Shown here: positions 34,798 through 45,453 of the stretch, piece by piece
How positions within the stretch are numbered: the first letter of the stretch is position 1
Layout of the letters: every line of letters starts with the position of its first letter
Source: Plantago major
Taxonomy: Eukaryota > Streptophyta > Magnoliopsida > Lamiales > Plantaginaceae
Length of the DNA: 64,000 bases
Reading direction: 5' to 3'
NCBI GenBank assembly: GCA_026545765.1
Contig: CM048840.1
Location: 45,714,959-45,778,958, forward strand
The notes under the pieces: model-generated
Database searches by the model: none
Seen by the model: the letters and a program-made list of their open reading frames with translations, nothing else
Told to the model about the DNA's origin: nothing
Translations under genes and position numbers: made by a program

Positions 34798-36002
34798 CAG
34801 ATACCTATAATCTTCAAAGACAAATCTCTGATCATTTTTTTCAAACTAACACTTTCTATATGAGTTCAAAAAAAGTAGAAGTTCTTTGAATTGCCTTCTC
34901 AATCCCAACAAATGGAAATTGATGAGGCATCAAAGCCTTCATCACAAGAAAATTTCGAGAGGCGCACAAGTCTCTGAGCAACAAATATCTGAGCCTCAAT
35001 AGTGGAGGTAATTGACCTCTCGGATATCGATTTTGTAAATAGAATTTTTCTTGATAAAATTTCCTAAGTGTTATGATTCTCAGGTTCAAAAAGAAAGAGA
35101 GGATGCTGAGGATCAGACTTCCAAGTCTCCTCCTCACACCAAGATATCTGAGGCACCTGGAACCTTAGTAGTCCAACCTTCTGAGCCTGTTACTGTTGCA
35201 CAGGTAACACTGATACTTGACTACTCTAAAACTCAGATATCTACACAAGTTTTGAAACTAATTCAAAACTCTCTCTTTCAGGCTCAAAGTAGTGCCAAGA
35301 AGGAGTCAAAAGATGACTATGAAAAACTTCTTCCCTTCTTCAAGACTCATACCTTGCCAAAACATATTCAATGCTTCAAGAAATGGCAAAGGTTAAGGTG
35401 CTCTGATCTCTCTGAAATACTGAGAATCACAGATCAACCAACAAGACGAGCACGAGTTCTTGATCTGGAAAACTATATCCACGCAATATTCCCTACTGAA
35501 CAATATCAAGTTGCGACCTTAATGCGTAAGGATTTTTCCAAGGAAGTGTCACAAATTGGTGCAAGCCTTGAGCAGCGAGATGGTCAGACAAGATTGCAGA
35601 TTGCATTCAAGCCAGTCCTGCCCCAGACACTACAATTTATTCCTTCTGAACAAGAAGAGGTTAATGGGCAGAATATCACTATTCCTGAAGTGATTAATCT
35701 TGTATCTGAAGACGATGAGGAGGAATAAATAGATGAGAATAACTTTGATGAACCTCCCTCTGACCATCACAAAAAGGATGATAATGATATGACGGATGAT
35801 GATGCCGCTGCACTAGGGACAGGAGGAATTCCACAAGGAAACAAAGCCTCAGCTGCTGAAAAGCACATTGAGAGGACATCACAACAATCCCCTCCTCCAT
35901 CTCCTCAGAAATCCACCCATCCTTCACAGGAATCCCAACAACAAAAAGACACTACTGAACAAGTAGTGAGCACTCTGAGGAAACAACTCGGAAGATATTA
36001 AA
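33851..36002 (+). repeat. Direct duplication inside ORF3 of copy 2
   Basis: Unit 1 (about 33,851-34,590) and unit 2 (about 34,593-36,002) both start GTGGATGTTTCTAATAGGCTCCA and both end AACAACTCGGAAGATATTAAATACTCAAAC. The last ~430 bp (34,147-34,575 and 35,580-36,002) appear identical. Unit 1 lacks ~620 bp of unit 2 (about 34,800-35,420), with both units entering a TA repeat at that point. Confidence 0.85.
34722..34796. repeat. (TA)n microsatellite
   Basis: About 36 TA units after GAGAAGG. A shorter run of ~12 units is at 33,972-33,995 in the duplicate unit. It lies within a GT...AG interval of ORF3, so it would be an intron repeat. Copy 3 has a normal AT-rich 77-bp intron-like segment here (about 54,001-54,079). 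Confidence 0.95.
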
Positions 36003-38052
36003 TACTCAAACCGAGGCTGCTCAACTCGAACAAGCTGTTGGAAGAAGAGCGGCTCCATCTTCAACGAAGAAGAGCTAGTTAAATCCGGAGATAAGCTCGA
36101 TCAACTACAAGATCAATACTTACAAGAGGCGGTAGCTTACTACGAGGTTAAAGAGCTCCGGATCTTTGTAAATGCTATTGCTAAGGAATTGAATCTTGAA
36201 GAAGTATCTAAAGAAAAGCATGATGCTAAGGCGCATCACCGACAAAAGACATACCATCCTCCTCTCGAAGGAAAGAAGCCCATCTACGAGATGGTTCTTG
36301 GACTAGAAAATCTTGAAAATGTCGAGAGGATGAAGATCAAAATTTGAAGACTCGGATGATGAAGAAGACAAGACTTTGGTAGCACACAATGAACACTTAG
36401 CGGTTTCTCATCTGAAAAGGAAGCTAATTGCTCCTGAAGTTTTCAACAAACTACCAAATGTCCACTCCCATGAATACATGAATAGATACCATGTTTTGGC
36501 ACATCTTAGAAAGGAGTTGTCTTCACAAAACAAAGATGTAATTGCCTCCGTCCCCTTAGAAATGAAGAAGTTCACAGAACTCATCACTCAGAGAACAACC
36601 AATATGGTTATTGCTCAGAAGGATCTGGGACTAATAAGGGACGATGATGTGTCATTAGCTGAAAAATCTTTTCATGAGGCAAGTTACACTGCTGGAAAAG
36701 CAGATGCCATACTAGGCCCATTAGGCGAGCTCAGCGATAAGGAAAATGGACTTATCAAACAAAATCGGAGCTCAATTTGAACTTGAAGTTGGTCACTTTT
36801 CTGACTACTTGCAAAAGAATTTTGAGTCTCTCTTAGATTCTTTTGTGGTACTTATTCAGTCAACAATGACTAAGGGGGAAGAATTTGGATCTCAAGATCA
36901 GGGGGGAGGAAAGAAGAAATCTAGAGTTGGTGCCTTTCGAAGGAAGAGGAAACAAGAAAACTTCCCGCCACCACTCGAATAAATGATCCCTCATCAAATC
37001 AGTACTTTGCAAATAGTAGCTACTTCCATGACAATGAAGTAACTACAATGGTAACAAGGGCCATGGCAAAAGACCTCTAAGGAGTACCAAGGCTCCAAGG
37101 AGAAGACAAGTAAGAGGATTGATGAATCTTTTGAAGAAGAAGAAGGCCAAATCAAATCACAGGTAATGAAGAAGGCTGCAAAGTCTCACAAAATTGATCT
37201 TGATGATGATGAAGATGAAGCTCCTCTTCACGAGAAAAGGAAAATTGATAGCCTAAGCGGGCCCATGCAAAGCCTTTAGCAACTAACACCCTCTGGAAAT
37301 ACCAAGTCGATCCGGTGGTTCTTCAAGCAATCCCCAAAGGAGAATTCTAGACAAAGAAGGAATAGGTGAGAGCTAAACAAAGACAAAATCGACTTCCACT
37401 CGGGCGGAAGAAGCCAAAATTGAGTATGTGAAGAATGACAACAATTCCTCATCTCTGGTGCATTAATCGGAAGAATGGCCCTTTGGATTACGGAACTCGA
37501 GCACTTCTTTGGTAAATTCAAGGTTTCGAACCAATCCATAAATAGCTCATGGCATGGAGAAAAGATAAGCCGATCTTGATTAACACGACCACATCAAAGC
37601 ATGGTTGGATTTTGAAGTAATCAAGAGCGAAGCCGTGAAGAAGGACCTCTCGATGAATGTCCTTATGGAAAGCAGGATGATGTGCAGAATTCCCAACATT
37701 CTTGGAGCAGACAAGAGCAAGACTTTCGGTGGAACCATGAGTCCTTCTACTTAGCGAAGATCAATACAAGGTGACATCGGATATCGAAGATCATTTATGA
37801 ATACTTCAAGCTATCGGATATCAAAATCGAGCATGCACGGAAGTGGGGAAAGTATATGTGGGTCAAGCATTTTGTCGAGAAATCCCACCAAAACCTACAA
37901 GGAAGTCGTGGATTTGCGAGACACGAGAGATGATTATCGAACTCTTCTCTATGACTACTCGATGATATCAAAATGTTTGGTGATAGGAAATTTGCGGTGA
38001 TCCATGGAAATTTTGAAGACTTGAAGATTTTGAAGACTTGAAGACTTGTCAT

Positions 38053-38378
38053 TTAGAATGTTCACTTGGAGCTTGGTAACTCATGTTGTTCTATTTGACT
38101 AAGTAGTTTCTATGATTTCTTTGATTGATCTTTTACATTAAATCTTGAAAAAGTTATCGTAAGCTTTCTACATATCATATCGATGAACTTACTCTCGGAT
38201 ATCATTTATATATAAGATAACTTGTCGACAAAGATCACACCTTGTGATTTGGTTGATGTTTACTTTACGCATAATTATATGAATTAAAAGATCATAAGAA
38301 ATGATTAAGTGGTGGATTGTTTCCTCATCAGTTGTAATAGGTCGGATAGTCATTCTTGGTGATCAAAATGAGGAAATT
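38053..38378 (+). mobile_element. ORF3-to-LTR tail and polypurine tract of copy 2
   Basis: Non-coding tail (AGAATGTTCACTTGGAGCTTGG) also found before the copy-3 3' LTR. The PPT position reads AAAATGAGGAAA before TTTGTTAGG; copy 3 has AAAAAGGGGGAAA at the same place. Confidence 0.7.
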
Positions 38379-39978
38379 TGTTAGGAATATCTGTTTAGAT
38401 TTTGATCGACAACCTAATGACTTATCTTAGTGAGAAAGGTGATTAGTACTCTTAGTTCACTTGAACCTTTGTAAAGAGGAAACTCACTAAGTATGATAGT
38501 CTAGCAAATATTGTATAGGATGTTAGATCTCGAAATGTAATTTTATTTTACGAAGAAGACTAAGAAGAAGGCATCCGGAGGAAAAGTTCAACAGTTTGAA
38601 GATTTGAAGATTGCACAAGATTCTTTGAAAAGAGGTTTTTCGGTACCTATGTCCGGATATCTTGGAGAAACAAGTGTTTGAAACACGAGTTGCAAAAGAT
38701 ATCGAGAATAAAAGGTTTACGAGACGAGGAAAGTGCCTGAGATATCTACACTCAGATACCTTGGACATAAAATATGCTTCTGAAAAAGAAACATATTATA
38801 AAGTTGTTTAAACAAGTGGTATCTGGAGCTATGATGATCTCTGGAAAAGAACGTGCAAAGCCTCAGAAAGCTTGCATAGTTCCATTGGCACTACAGGACA
38901 AAGTATAATACGATTGCATTAAATGCAGTGACGAAATGTCTAAACAAAAGCATGGCTTACGAAGAAGACAAACCTTCTACGATTATACTCAGATATCAAT
39001 AGTTTGAATTTGATTCAAGCCTAACGGATACTATTCAAACGACACTCAAAATTCATCTATAAATATCAACACTTGGACTGCTTGAGAACACACACTGAAC
39101 ACCTTAGATCACTGAACTTGTACTGAATACTCACACAAGCTCTCTCAAGCAAACTACTTACTTTCAAGTTTTCTGTTGCGACCAAAGCTCTTGATTCTAA
39201 GTAGCACAAAAGTTCTAAGTGTCCTGATCATATGAGCATTGTTATACGTGAAGGAGTTGAACTAAGATTTCATATCGAGATTCATTCTGGAACACTTACA
39301 ATAGACTTGGGTCGATGAGAACAAGATACCATACATTGAAAAGTGTATTAAGTATACTTGATTCATAGAGCTATCTGAATAACTGAATAAGTTATTTAAG
39401 AAGCTCACCTGACAAACAAACCTAAAACCAACACCTTAAACGGCGTGGAGTACAGGAAGTACTTAGTTTGGGAAACTAAGGAATAACTCCAAGGTTATTG
39501 AGGATAGGAAGTACTTAGTTTGGGAAACTAAGGAACAGCTCAAAAAGGTTTCTGAGTACAGGAAGTACATGGCTGTGAAAGCCGTGGAATAACTCAGGGG
39601 GAACACTTGGTTGGGAACCTAGTGTATTTAGGAATCAAGAAAAGATATCTGTAAGGTTACCTCATTTATCTTAGTGGATTCTAGGTCTGAGAAAGACCGA
39701 AGTAGATTAGTTGAAGGATTCATACCTTGGATACCACTATAAAAAGACTTGTGTTATTTACTCTCTGCAGCTTATTACTTGTTTTACTTATATTGCAAAG
39801 TAATTACACTTATCTTGCTGAACACGTGCACTTATCTTAGAAAAGTCTTCCGCTCTCTGAAATTAAGTATCAAATATCTTCACAGATATCTGAAAAACTG
39901 TGCTTATCGACAAAAGTTTTAAAAGACTATTCACCCCCCCCCCTCTAGTCTTTTACTTTGCCGTTATCTGGACCAACA
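38379..39978 (+). repeat. 3' LTR of copia copy 2
   Basis: TGTTAGGAATATCTG to GGACCAACA, 1600 bp, followed by the target duplication CCTTC. It is nearly the same as the minus-strand LTR 28,863-30,493. The differences are strongly biased: for example TATCTGAGAA there is TATCGAGAA here, and TTTCAGATACC is TTTCGGTACC. Confidence 0.92.
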
Positions 39979-39983
39979 CCTTC

Positions 39984-41185
39984 TTCCATTGGTTCACAGT
40001 ACCCCTGGGAGAATGATTCGTATTCCTGTGTTCTATATTTTTACGCAATGCTAGTCAGACAGTTAAAATCAAATTTACGGTCAGGGGTGGTTATGAAAAC
40101 TTTCCAATCATTGGGTAGGAAATTCATGCGGATACATTGAGTGAGTGGGTTTCCCAATGATTGGTCCCTTTCCGTATAAGGCATAATATAATAATCAGGA
40201 ATAACAAATTGAATTTCTTCTAAATTCCTTACGGGGTCGGGTTCATGGATAGTCGTACTAGTAATGCAAGTATTGACAGACAATATAGAATTAGGATAAG
40301 TCAAAGTATAGGAAGCAGAAAGCTTACCTGTTTGTCGTTTACTTCGAAGGTGTGGTGGGATATATGGTTCAATGGCCTTGTGAAGGCCACCTATCGTATC
40401 TTCAAACTCCCCACAATCCTCCTATTTACTAACTTCGAGTTCTTGATGGTTCCCTTGAGTATTTTCTTGTTCGGTGTATGCCTCTTCTTCCATAGGCTTG
40501 GTCCATTGAGCTTCGGTTCGTACGAGTGGTTTGATATCTCCTACCTTTGTCTCAGTCGACTCCTCCATACTTTCCATTTGTTTTCCGCGTACGACTTCGA
40601 CATGTCCAGTTCCCATCATCTCTTGACTCTTTATGATGACACCATCACACTCCTCGTCAATCAAGTCTCTATAATCCTTTTCTATCTTCTTGTAAAAGTA
40701 TAATAACTGCATGTGCTTGACCTTGGGTTCTTTATGCAATGCGATATTGAATCTCATCCAAACTTCATGGAACATTTCACCTTCTAGTTGCACAAAGCTT
40801 CGAAGTTCTTCACCCCAGGTGGATATTAAAGACCATGAAAATCGGATATATTGTAGATGGAATTGGCTTGCGACCTCCTCCCATGTCTGCAAATTATTCG
40901 TCAGTAATGTTTTTAGCCAATTTCTTGTCTTTCCCTTCAAGCAATATAGGAAAATGAACTTCCCAATCTCTCCACTCGGTATGTCTTGAACCATCTCGTA
41001 AAAGTTATCCATGAACCGTACTTATCCTCTCCTTCTACTCCATAGAATTTTGAAAAGAATTTGAGATACTCGGGTTTCACATCATATTTCCTCAACCCAT
41101 CTTCCAAGTATATGCAGGATTCATCAGGCTTTAGTAATAGTTTCCATCCCAGCTCCTTCCTTCTTCTCGAGTTTGCCAATGTCAT
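39984..41185 (-). pseudogene. Gag-like protein of gypsy element B (N-terminal part)
   Basis: 41,185-40,937: KPDESCIYLEDGLRKYDV, EYLKFFSKFYGVEGEDKYGSW. After a shift: MDNFYEMVQDIPSGEIGKF, FLYCLKGKTRNWLKTLL, TWEEVASQFHLQYI, EGEMFHEVWMRFNIALHKEP. This is the gypsy retrotransposon-gag fold (hydrophobic helix, W..L, T W.E....F...Y, F.E...RF). A stop at 40,422 and a shift precede 40,304-40,041 (NLEEIQFVIPDYYIMPYTER). The frame then runs YESFSQGYCEPMEEG into the TSD. It joins 30,499-30,808 in frame. Confidence 0.75.
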
Positions 41186-41945
41186 CGCTTAATGGTTCTC
41201 AAGGTGTTTCTCCTTTCATAAAGACTAACAGACAAACTTCCGCAAATATAGACAGATAAAACTAGAGAAAGATAATTTTAGTTTCGAATAAACAAAAATA
41301 TGAAATTACATATTTTTGAGTTTTTTGATTTATTAATGTATACAGACAAGCAGATGGAAATGAAAATAGATGATTGAAAATCAAGTAGAGAGAACATGTA
41401 AGAATCAACCTTCACTTTGATATTAAGTTTATATCAGGAATCAACCTTCACATATCTTATACTATGGCGCAGTCAGCAAAGATACCCTATGTAGACTATC
41501 ATCTAGCTCAAAGATGTCACCAGTGGCTAGCTCAACAACAAACCTCAGGCAGAATATCAACTTATAGGCTGACATCTCCTAATCTAGTGCAACGAATACT
41601 CATGCTCACACAAATAATCATGCATCTTATCTCAAACAACACAGGAATGAACAACAATCGCATAACCAACGTAGATACTAAAATTATTCCATCATATATT
41701 AACCATGTAATCAAAGATCTCGGCTAACCTTACATAAGTGAGTTAGCCTAACATAGCAAAAAGTAAATAAACAAATACAAAAAAGAAAATATTTTTGGAT
41801 TTTTCCTGAGGAAATCTATTCCTACAGATTATAAAAAAAAATTTGGGTTTATGCTGTACGAATTGAAAGACAGTGCGTAAAGTAAAGCGAAAGAAAGAAT
41901 TCAACTTATCTCGGATGATCGAAACTTGCTTGAGCGGTCAAAAGT
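41186..41945 (-). mobile_element. Untranslated leader of gypsy element B
   Basis: Between PBS and gag start on the minus strand. AT-rich. The 87-codon plus-strand frame at 41,464-41,727 shows no domain. Confidence 0.45.
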
Positions 41946-41963
41946 CCTCAGCAGTGGTGCCAA
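41946..41963 (-). other. Degenerate primer binding site of gypsy B (tRNA-Asp type)
   Basis: Minus strand TGGCACCACTGCTGAGGA resembles the Athila/Tat PBS TGGCGCCGTTGCCGGGGA with several C-to-T/G-to-A type changes, as expected of old methylated DNA. It lies five bases after the LTR end (GTGCACATCA). Confidence 0.65.
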
Positions 41964-41968
41964 ATTTT

Positions 41969-43279
41969 GATGTGCACTTGAGAACTTGAATGTGTTGTAG
42001 TACCTGTAATCCTCAAATACAATCAAAGATTAAATTTATATTATTGTCGGAAGCTCACAAACACACATCAATAGCATTAAGTTAACTCGGGATGTCATTC
42101 TCCACGGACACTTAGCATAGGAACAAGCCAATATCGTATTGAATGCAGGAATCAGACGGTTAAAGAAAGGCAGTTGTATAGCGAAGATTGAATCATAATT
42201 AAACCCTAATCACGTGATGAAATCGATGATGGTGATGGTGTAAAGGACCCGACCCCCATACTATACTACTCCGACTTCCTAGTTAATATCTGCGATTACC
42301 TCTAACAACAACATAGCATAATACTACCAAGGCGCAGTCGATACCAGTACCCCTACTCAGTTCAATAAAACTACTGTGTCACTCAGCAGAACAACACACC
42401 ACAAAGGATGTATAGAGTTGTATAACCATGGTTTACGTCTAAAAACTATTCCAAAAAAAATAAAACATGACATATAAAGAAGTAGCACAGCAGAGTTTCG
42501 GCGGTTCGCCTTTATAAGAGAAAGTTAGCTGCTCATAGTAATCTACAGACAGAAATCGAAAACTTGGAAGAAAGAAGAAGGAAAGAGAAGCTTAGTCTTT
42601 GATGTCTTCGTGCTGCTTCTAGGGTTTCCTCCTTCTGGGTGCCTAATGGCCAGCGGGTTTGGAGTTTCACTTCCCCGACGACTGGTTATCTCTCAGGAGA
42701 GCTGCTTTGGGAGCGGTGAGTGATTATAGAACCCAAGGCACTTATTTATAGTGGAAAATTTATGCCCTGGCCGCCCATTATGTATAAGGAAGGTTAAATG
42801 GCGGGCTCTGGCCTGTTGGACATAAAAAAGCATCATTCTGGAACAAACCTGAGCCACTGCGGTCGATTGTCGGCCTCCATAGGCTCTCTATGGCCTCCTA
42901 TCAGCTGCAGAGCTCGATTTCCCCCAGGATTCTGTCTGTTTTCTTGGTTCTTCAATTTCGGGCTTCGAAATTTCGTTTCCTCGAAAAGTGTCCTTCTTCA
43001 GCATTTCATGTTTTTTCGAGAGCTTCGCAATGGTAGGTAGCACGACTTCATATAACTTCTCTAGCTCCATGTAGAATTGTCGTATTTCCTTATTTTCCTC
43101 GATTTCTCCTAAATATGATGTTTTGGCACCGGAAATCGTACAATTCCTCGAAAACGCGATCATGCCCTACAAAATATACAAGAAGTTGGTGATTGGCCAT
43201 AATATGATGTAAATATTGAATCTTGGGCCAAAACGAGGGTCTAAAAGCATGCAAAATCGCACATTTCATTATCACATCA
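41969..43279 (-). repeat. Gypsy LTR 'B' (5' LTR of element B)
   Basis: Minus strand TGATGTGATAATG at 43,279 to GTGCACATCA at 41,969, 1311 bp. It shares with LTR A the words AGTCAACTT/GAGTTAACTT, CACTGTGTCACTCAGCAGAAC, CATGATCGCG, TTTTCGAGGAAACGAA and a TATAAATAAG promoter box (about 42,750). The start is fixed by where A and B stop matching. Confidence 0.7.
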
Positions 43280-43948
43280 CTAACCCTCTTGAAGCCTATT
43301 GAGCCTTATTTTGAAACTTTACCAAATATATCTATGCGTGCTAAATCAAGCGGTAATCTCCCAATATACCGCCAAACTTATAACGAAGAAAAGACAGCGA
43401 ATTCCAAGGATTGAAGGAGATCATGATGAGATGAATTTGAAAAGATACCAACCAAGTTCAAGAGAATTGGTTTGGGGAAGGAGAAAAGAAATACACAAAC
43501 GAGATCAAATAATTGGTTTGGGAGGCGTGGAAGAAAGCACCATCGAAAGGAAACTATAGTTGGTTTAATTTTTAAAATTTTGTTACTAGAACACTAGTTA
43601 CTTAATCCAATAAAAAAGGTGGTACACTAAACATGTCATGTGTTTGCCCATGAAGTATGTTCCTCTTTTACAATGTCCGATCTAAAATAAACCTAAGGAC
43701 TAAGAGTACTAATTACTTGTTGAGACTAAAGATATCATGTGTTTGCTCATCAAAATTTAAACTTGATCTAACAAAGAAACTCTTCTTAAATTCCTACATT
43801 TCAAGGACTAAGAAAGATGTTTACGAAAAACAAAACTTCTTCTTGTTTAGAGGAAAGAGCGATTTGTAGTGCAACATAAAGCTTGTTCTACATCATTACA
43901 AGTAACCCATAAGTTTGAGTCTTGTAGGAGTTTTTGAGACATAGAATG
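43280..43948 (+). mobile_element. Gypsy 3' non-coding remnant, opposite orientation to element B
   Basis: Plus-strand order GAGCCTTATTTTGAAACT, AAGCGGTAATCTCC..ACCGCC, GAATTGGTTTGGGGAAGGAG and CATCGAAAGGAAACTA parallels 32,910-33,140 of gypsy B. It is therefore a piece of a related element facing the other way. No coding sequence. Copia copy 3 follows directly. Confidence 0.6.
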
Positions 43949-45343
43949 TGTTAGGAATATCTGTTAGTATTTTGATCATTCATCACATGTTCTTATCTTT
44001 GCCAGAAAGGTGATTAAGTACTCTTAGTTCACTTGAACATTGTAAAAGAGGAAATCACTGAGTATGATTAGTCTAGTAAATCTTGTTTTAGGATTATAGG
44101 TCTCTGAATGTAATTTTTATTTCCAAGAAGACCATGAAGATCAATCCTAGCAATGGAGCTTTTCTGAAGATTACAAGACCGGAGATTGCACAAGATTTAT
44201 GAAGACACCAAGGTTTAGTCTCACTCGGAAAGACTATGTCCTTAATCCTTTCTTAAGTACATTTAGTTACTTTTGAAACATGATTCTGGAACATATGACA
44301 TCATGAGTATGGAGCATGCCAGCCATCAGAAAGGCTAATGTATCCGTTGAAGACTACATGACAAGAAATAGTACATATGCATTAATTGCATCGGCAGAAA
44401 AGCCGCTAAAGCACAGTCCTCTCTGAGATATGAGACAAGGACTTCTGAGTACTCATTTCAAGATAAGTATAGACTTAATTTGAATTGTGTCTAACAGATA
44501 ACATCCCAACGACTCTCTAATTCATCTATAAATATCACACACCTAGATGTTGAGAAACACGACCAAATAACGATCTAACTTGCAAACTTACAATCTAGCA
44601 AAGTATTCTCTCAAGCACTCTACTACCCTTTCTGAAAGCTTTCTGTTGCTTGAAGAATCACTAGTAGTTCTAAGTTGTCCTGAACCTTAACAAGAGATTG
44701 TTATTAAGTGAAAGAGTTGAACTATCGGATAACCTTTAAAGCTCATTCTCGAGCGGACATCAATTACTTGGAGTCGAAAGAGGAGATTGCCATACCTTGA
44801 ACAAGTGTATTAAGTAGTCTTGTTCTATTAGGCTCTGGAAACATAAGCGAAAAGTTATACAAAGCCTCTCGACAAACCTTATAACCAACACCATCAAGGC
44901 GTGGAGTAGAGGAAGTACTTGATTTGGGAAATGGGGAATAACTCAAGGTTATCTGAGTAGAGGAAGTACTTAGCTCTAGGAGGGGAATAACTCGGGGAAC
45001 ATTTGGTTGGGAACCATTTGTTTAGGAATCTTAGAATAGGATTATTGTAAGGTGAACTCAATTATCTGTTCTAGTGAATTCTAGGTCTCGAAGACCGAAG
45101 TGGATTAGTTGGAGGATTCGCCACCTCCAGATACCACTATACTTTTGTCTTATTTATCTTTACGCATTTATCTTTCAAAGCACACACACATACTTTTGTT
45201 TACGCACTTACCTATCTTAAAGTCTTCCGCTCTGAATTTAAGTATCGAAACCCCCAGTTTACGAAGCTGTGTTTATCGACAAAAGTTTTAAAGACTATTC
45301 ACCTCCCCCTCTATTCTTTTACTTTGCGTTATCTGGACCAACA
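43949..45343 (+). repeat. 5' LTR of copia copy 3
   Basis: TGTTAGGAATATCTG to GGACCAACA, 1395 bp. It contains ~40 bp (around 44,133-44,170) not present in the 3' LTR. A CTATAAATATC TATA-like box is at about 44,525. Confidence 0.9.
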
Positions 45344-45345
45344 AG

Positions 45346-45356
45346 TGGTATCGGGC
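45346..45356 (+). other. Altered primer binding site of copy 3
   Basis: TGGTATCGGGC stands where copies 1 and 2 have TGGTATCAGAGC: CAGAG is replaced by CGG, then CAGG by CGG. This is the same change pattern seen across the element. Confidence 0.75.
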
Positions 45357-45453
45357 GGGAGGTTCCCAAGCCTTACTTGAACCTAGATCCCAGATAGGTG
45401 AAGAAACTTTGTCCCTTCGAGGACTATATAATTTGTGTGTTAAGTGCTTGAGA

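Larger units (their letters stand above)
33401..38052 (+). pseudogene. ORF3 3' part of copia copy 2, with intron-like gaps
   Basis: Well-kept parts: 35,051-35,728 (KEREDAEDQTSKSPPH; FKTHTLPKHIQCFKKW; HAIFPTEQYQVATLM; ITIPEVINLVSEDDEEE), 35,789-36,001 (low-complexity Gln/Ser/Pro), 36,376-36,780 (helical, RTTNMVIAQKDLGLIRDDDV) and 36,746-36,982 (SDYLQKNFESLLDSFVVL, basic end). These are separated by AT-rich gaps with GT...AG ends: 34,721-~34,799, ~35,008-35,083 and ~35,203-35,281. Coiled-coil and acidic/basic blocks suggest a structural or nucleic-acid-binding protein. No family is recognised. Stretches 33,400-34,100, 36,003-36,370 and 36,985-38,050 are full of small deletions. Confidence 0.6.
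33401..39978 (+). mobile_element. Ty1/copia element copy 2, 3' portion (ORF3, PPT, 3' LTR)
   Basis: Plus-strand DNA matching copy 3 from about 53,440 to 58,955: ORF3, a non-coding tail, PPT and LTR. The junction with gypsy B is only placed to within ~80 bp. The right flank CCTTC (39,979-39,983) is the target duplication shared with the inverted half. Confidence 0.85.
39979..43279 (-). mobile_element. Gypsy element B, 5' half (LTR, PBS, gag-like ORF)
   Basis: Read on the minus strand: LTR 43,279-41,969, PBS, leader, gag-like frames 41,185-39,984, then the copia copy-2 insertion at CCTTC. The rest of the element is at 30,494-33,400. From PBS to 3' region there is no pol, so this looks like a gag-only, non-autonomous element. 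Confidence 0.7.

Noticed and set aside
14126..39978. Copy 1 (14,126-22,476) plus 33,401-39,978 as one complete copia element with an 11-kb insertion
   Set aside because: It would give the right gene order, but the LTR at 38,379-39,978 matches the inverted LTR at 28,863-30,493 far better than the copy-1 LTR. The CCTTC target duplication and the restored gypsy ORF also link it to copy 2.
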